DNA of 64,000 bases from Oscillospiraceae bacterium (GTDB taxonomy: Bacteria > Bacillota > Clostridia > Oscillospirales > Ruminococcaceae): contig JAJQBX010000032.1 in NCBI GenBank assembly GCA_021203065.1, positions 186,001-250,000 on the forward strand. Reading direction: 5' to 3'. A model generated the notes under the pieces. That model had not been told where the DNA came from. It did not search any database and saw only the letters and a program-made list of their open reading frames with translations. Both the position numbers and the translations under genes were made by a program. Position 1 is the stretch's first letter; every line of letters starts with the position of its first letter. Below, piece by piece: positions 61,328-64,000 of this stretch.

Positions 61328-61759
61328 ATGAGTGTGTTAGATTCTATTAAGAACTTCTTGATCGGAGAAGAGGAAGGCGAGGATTACGAGCCCCTTGTCG
61401 ATGAAGAAATTGGAGCGGAAACAGTCGATATTGCTCAGGAGAGAAGAAACAGAGAAGTCAAGATCAATACGACTGCGACAGTCCAGATCGTTCTCTCTCG
61501 TCCCACCGACTTTTCCGAGGTCAAGTCAATTGGCGATGACCTGAACAATCAGAAGACTGTTCTTCTGAATCTTGAGCAGGTCAAGGCGGAAGATGCAAAG
61601 CGCATTATGGACTTCCTTTCAGGAGTTGCATATGCGAACGGTGCTACAATCAAGATGACCGCTTCGAAGACTTTTGTCATTATGCCAAAGAATGTCGGAT
61701 TCAGCGGAGTTGACCTGATGAGTGAGCTCGAGAATAACGGATATAGCTTTGACAATTGA
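61328..61759 (+). CDS. sepF: cell division protein SepF
   Basis: This is a 143-aa FtsZ-membrane linker. The N-terminal amphipathic helix MSVLDSIKNFLIG is followed by an acidic linker. The SepF core runs from about 60 (IVLSRPTDFSEVKSIGDDL, TVLLNLEQVKAEDAKRIMDFLSGVAYANGA). ATG at 61328 with GCGGAGG before it. It overlaps ylmH and belongs to the sepF-ylmH-divIVA-ileS cluster of Gram-positives. Confidence 0.95.
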   Translation: MSVLDSIKNFLIGEEEGEDYEPLVDEEIGAETVDIAQERRNREVKINTTATVQIVLSRPTDFSEVKSIGDDLNNQKTVLLNLEQVKAEDAKRIMDFLSGVAYANGATIKMTASKTFVIMPKNVGFSGVDLMSELENNGYSFDN

Positions 61760-62531
61760 ACCTGATAACAACGGTTCAAGGCTTTTGTCGTCTGTAAATG
61801 ACGACGAAAAAGTCCTGATAAGACATATTATTGACATCGGGCGAAGTAGCTTCAATTCCGGACGCTCAAGATTCAGTTGCTTTTTGGACGAAAGGCAGCT
61901 GGCTCTTTGCGGGTTGTCGCTTGAAAAGTATGCAGACGAAATACCAGAATATGAGTTCATTGGTGGCTATAATGAAGCAGAGAGACGTGTAGTAGTCTTT
62001 TCTGGTTATGGTAACGCTATTCCTTTTTCTCCGGTTGTTTTCAGCGGGAGAGATATAGGAAATCTGTCACATAGAGATTTTCTTGGAACGCTTATGTCAC
62101 TTAATATCAAGCGTGAGATGATCGGAGATATTCTGGTTGGCGAAAAGCGCACTGTGGCTTTTGTTATGAATTCCGTTCTGTCGCTTGTCGAAGAGCTGAC
62201 TAAGGTCGGAGGAGTAGGGGTGACTATAAGTCACGACTTTACTGATGCGGATATTCCGGAAAGAAAATTTGAAGCCATAAACGCTACCGTCAAGTCGTTG
62301 CGAATAGATGCTGTTTTATCAGACGCTATTGGTCTTTCACGTGAGAAAACCCAAGCTCTTATTCGTTCCGAAGGAGTTCTTCTTAATCATCTGATGGTTT
62401 TTGAACCAAGTGAAAAAGTAAGCGAGGGCGATGTATTTTCACTACGTGGTAAGGGTAAGTTTAAGCTTAACAGCGTCGGTGGTATGTCTAAAAAAGACAG
62501 AATTTTCATTACAATATATAAGTTCAAATAA
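61722..62531 (+). CDS. RNA-binding S4 domain protein YlmH
   Basis: This is a 269-aa protein of the YlmH family. An N-terminal region (RFSCFLDERQLALCG, AVVFSGRDIGNLSHRDFLGTLMSL) is followed by an S4 domain near the end (RIDAVLSDAIGLSREKTQALIRSEGVLLN). The family is thought to bind ribosomal or other RNA. The start is uncertain: the frame opens with GTG at 61722 inside sepF, and the first clearly family-like residues begin about 20 codons later. A TTG at 61749 is also possible. Confidence 0.87.
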   Translation: MSSRITDIALTIEPDNNGSRLLSSVNDDEKVLIRHIIDIGRSSFNSGRSRFSCFLDERQLALCGLSLEKYADEIPEYEFIGGYNEAERRVVVFSGYGNAIPFSPVVFSGRDIGNLSHRDFLGTLMSLNIKREMIGDILVGEKRTVAFVMNSVLSLVEELTKVGGVGVTISHDFTDADIPERKFEAINATVKSLRIDAVLSDAIGLSREKTQALIRSEGVLLNHLMVFEPSEKVSEGDVFSLRGKGKFKLNSVGGMSKKDRIFITIYKFK

Positions 62532-62541
62532 GGAGGACAAT

Positions 62542-63333
62542 ATGAACGCCAAGGACATCGCTACAAAGAAATTTGAGAAAGCAACCTTCGGCTATAAGCC
62601 GGAAGAGGTTGACGAGTATCTTAAGGATGTTGCCATTGCTCTTTCCAATGCAATAAAGGAAAAGGAAGAGAGCGAGGCAAAGATTATCAAGCTCGTCGAG
62701 CGAATAAACGAATACAGAAACGATGAGGACGCAATAAGAGATGCTATTCTCGTTTCCCAGAAACAGGGAAATAAGATTATCGCCGAAGCCCGTGCAGAAG
62801 CGGACAGAATTGTTGCCGATGCTCAGGCTCAGAGGGATTCACTTTTGGCAGATATTTCGAATGACTGTGAGGCTCTCAAGCGTTCTGAGGTTGAGAAGAT
62901 AGCCGTTGCCATCAAGGAGGAGAATGACAAGCTTAATGCGGTTGTCGCTGCTTCCAAGACTCAGACTGAAATGCAGTCGGATAAGCTCAACAAGCTTAAG
63001 GCTGAGGTTACCGATTTCAAGAAGAAGGTTCTCCTTGTCCTCAACGAGCAGATAAGGGTTGTATCCAGCTTGCCGGAGCTGACTGATGAGGAAATTGAGA
63101 AGATAGTTTCCGGTCAGGTTAAGCCAGTGGAGCAGCCTGCTCCTCAGCAACCCGTTGAGAAGCCTGAAGAGGCTGCGCCTGTAGCCGCTGAAGCAGAGAA
63201 AAAGCCTGCACAGCAATCCAAACAGTCAGCGGAAAAGCGTCGGGCTTTCGGATTCGATGAATCCATGTATAAAAAGCAGGAATTTACGTCCGAAGAGTTG
63301 AAATTCGGTCATAATTCGCCTAACAAGAAATAA
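62542..63333 (+). CDS. divIVA: cell division/polarity protein DivIVA
   Basis: This is a coiled-coil protein of 263 aa that marks negatively curved membrane at septa and poles. The N-terminal motif MNAKDIATKKFEKATFGYKPEEVDEYL is the lipid-binding DivIVA domain. A long helical region (about 40-190) follows, then a Pro/Gln/Ala/Glu-rich tail. The ATG at 62542 follows AAGGAGGAC; the upstream frame overlaps ylmH and is not used. Penultimate gene of the cluster. Confidence 0.95.
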   Translation: MNAKDIATKKFEKATFGYKPEEVDEYLKDVAIALSNAIKEKEESEAKIIKLVERINEYRNDEDAIRDAILVSQKQGNKIIAEARAEADRIVADAQAQRDSLLADISNDCEALKRSEVEKIAVAIKEENDKLNAVVAASKTQTEMQSDKLNKLKAEVTDFKKKVLLVLNEQIRVVSSLPELTDEEIEKIVSGQVKPVEQPAPQQPVEKPEEAAPVAAEAEKKPAQQSKQSAEKRRAFGFDESMYKKQEFTSEELKFGHNSPNKK

Positions 63334-63358
63334 TCAATTACTAAGGGGTTAAAAGTAT

Positions 63359-64000
63359 ATGGACTATAACAAGACCTTGAATCTCCCTGAAACTGACTAT
63401 CCTATGAGGGGTAATCTTGCAACAAAAGAGCCTCCGATGGTCGAGAACTGGGACAAAGAAGGCTTATACAAAAAGATACTTAAAAAGAATGAGGGACGTC
63501 CCTCTTACATTCTTCACGATGGACCGCCCTATGCAAATGGCGATATTCATCTGGGAACTGCTCTTAACAAGGTTCTCAAGGATATAATCGTCAAGCAGAA
63601 GAATATGAGCGGATATTGCTCCAATTATGTTCCGGGCTGGGATACTCATGGTCTTCCTATCGAGCTTAAGGCGATGAAGAAGATTGGTGTTGAAAACGGC
63701 GCAATTCCTCCGTTGGAGCTCAGAAAGCACTGCCGTGAGTTTGCTATGACCTATGTAGGAACTCAGAGAGACCAGTTCAAGAGGCTTGGCGTTCTTGGAG
63801 ATTTTGACGATCCGTATCTCACTTTGAAGCCTGAATTTGAGGCAAGACAGGTTGAAGTATTCGGCGAGATGGCTAAGAAAGGCTACATCTATAAAGGCTT
63901 GAAGCCGGTTTATTGGTGTCCCGAGTGCCAGACTGCTCTTGCAGAGGCTGAAATTGAGTATCAGGATGATCCGTGCCTTTCTATCTATGTTAAGTTCAAA
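63359..64000 (+). CDS. ileS: isoleucyl-tRNA synthetase (5' part)
   Basis: The frame is open to the window edge and covers 214 codons of an enzyme of about 930. [20 protein letters not shown] and [16 protein letters not shown] (HIGH motif as HLGT) are followed by [10 protein letters not shown] and [16 protein letters not shown], as in bacterial IleS. ATG at 63359 with AAGGGG before it. It begins 25 bp after divIVA, the order seen in Bacillus, and without room for a T-box. Confidence 0.97.
   Translation, partial: MDYNKTLNLPETDYPMRGNLATKEPPMVENWDKEGLYKKILKKNEGRPSYILHDGPPYANGDIHLGTALNKVLKDIIVKQKNMSGYCSNYVPGWDTHGLPIELKAMKKIGVENGAIPPLELRKHCREFAMTYVGTQRDQFKRLGVLGDFDDPYLTLKPEFEARQVEVFGEMAKKGYIYKGLKPVYWCPECQTALAEAEIEYQDDPCLSIYVKFK

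Overview
The window reads as a chromosomal segment of a spore-forming, anaerobic, fibre-degrading gut Clostridium of the Ruminococcus type (Oscillospiraceae). This is inferred from protein resemblance and gene content, not from a database search. The supporting content is a sporulation set (spoIIID, spoIIGA, sigE, sigG), a ClpP/ClpX/trigger-factor block, Feo-type ferrous iron uptake, a mannooligosaccharide phosphorylase like those of Ruminococcus albus, glucuronoxylanase-type GH30 lipoproteins, a GH98 enzyme and several large Ser/Thr-rich surface proteins. No rRNA, tRNA, CRISPR array, transposase, integrase or phage gene was seen.

Layout. 0-3.6 kb: a multi-TM sensor histidine kinase, then gapA on the minus strand. 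3.8-6.7 kb: spoIIID and a membrane-anchored GH98 enzyme. 6.7-11.0 kb: a minus-strand feoA-feoA-feoB-FeoB-associated-HMA operon divergent from a DtxR/MntR-type regulator, with three near-identical inverted repeats (GTTAGC-N4-GCTAAC type) as likely operators. 11.1-14.6 kb: MFS permease, an S33-type hydrolase and the GH130 phosphorylase. 14.7-24.8 kb: the most unusual region. It holds an orphan ATPase-domain kinase-like protein, an LRR surface protein with an NPTTG sorting-like tail, two secreted proteins sharing a tandem C-terminal module, and two Tyr/Asp-rich lipoproteins that follow them. Two of the surface genes have a strong 17-bp-spaced promoter followed by a homologous structured leader RNA. 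Each leader has a conserved core, a terminator hairpin with a possible competing pairing, and a second hairpin that buries the ribosome binding site.

24.8-29.1 kb: a SANT-like small protein, signal peptidase I, rbgA-rnhB-yraN, thrC and a DUF1540 gene. 29.4-34.9 kb: phosphoesterase, tig-clpP-clpX, rarA. 34.9-40.9 kb: an S1-domain protein, DUF951, prfA-sua5-coaE-SLT, M18 aminopeptidase. 41.0-44.7 kb: spoIIGA-sigE-sigG and tyrS, with a Spo0A-like box at the spoIIGA promoter. 44.8-46.8 kb: minus-strand helicase-loading genes (DnaD/DnaB-like and DnaI-like). 47.0-53.3 kb: three GH30 proteins with galE between the second and third. 53.5-53.7 kb: a 79-aa pre-protein that is little more than a signal peptide, an acidic stretch and the NPTTG tail. 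53.9-59.9 kb: ylbF-like gene, mutS-mutL-miaA. 59.9-64 kb: HlyD-like protein, sepF-ylmH-divIVA and the 5' part of ileS, the usual division-gene tail of Gram-positives.

How the genes fit together: the extracellular GH98/GH30 enzymes and the intracellular GH130 phosphorylase suggest hemicellulose or mucin-glycan use. The surface-protein/lipoprotein pairs behind homologous leader RNAs look like a coordinately regulated cell-surface system, and they are the best candidate here for something undescribed.
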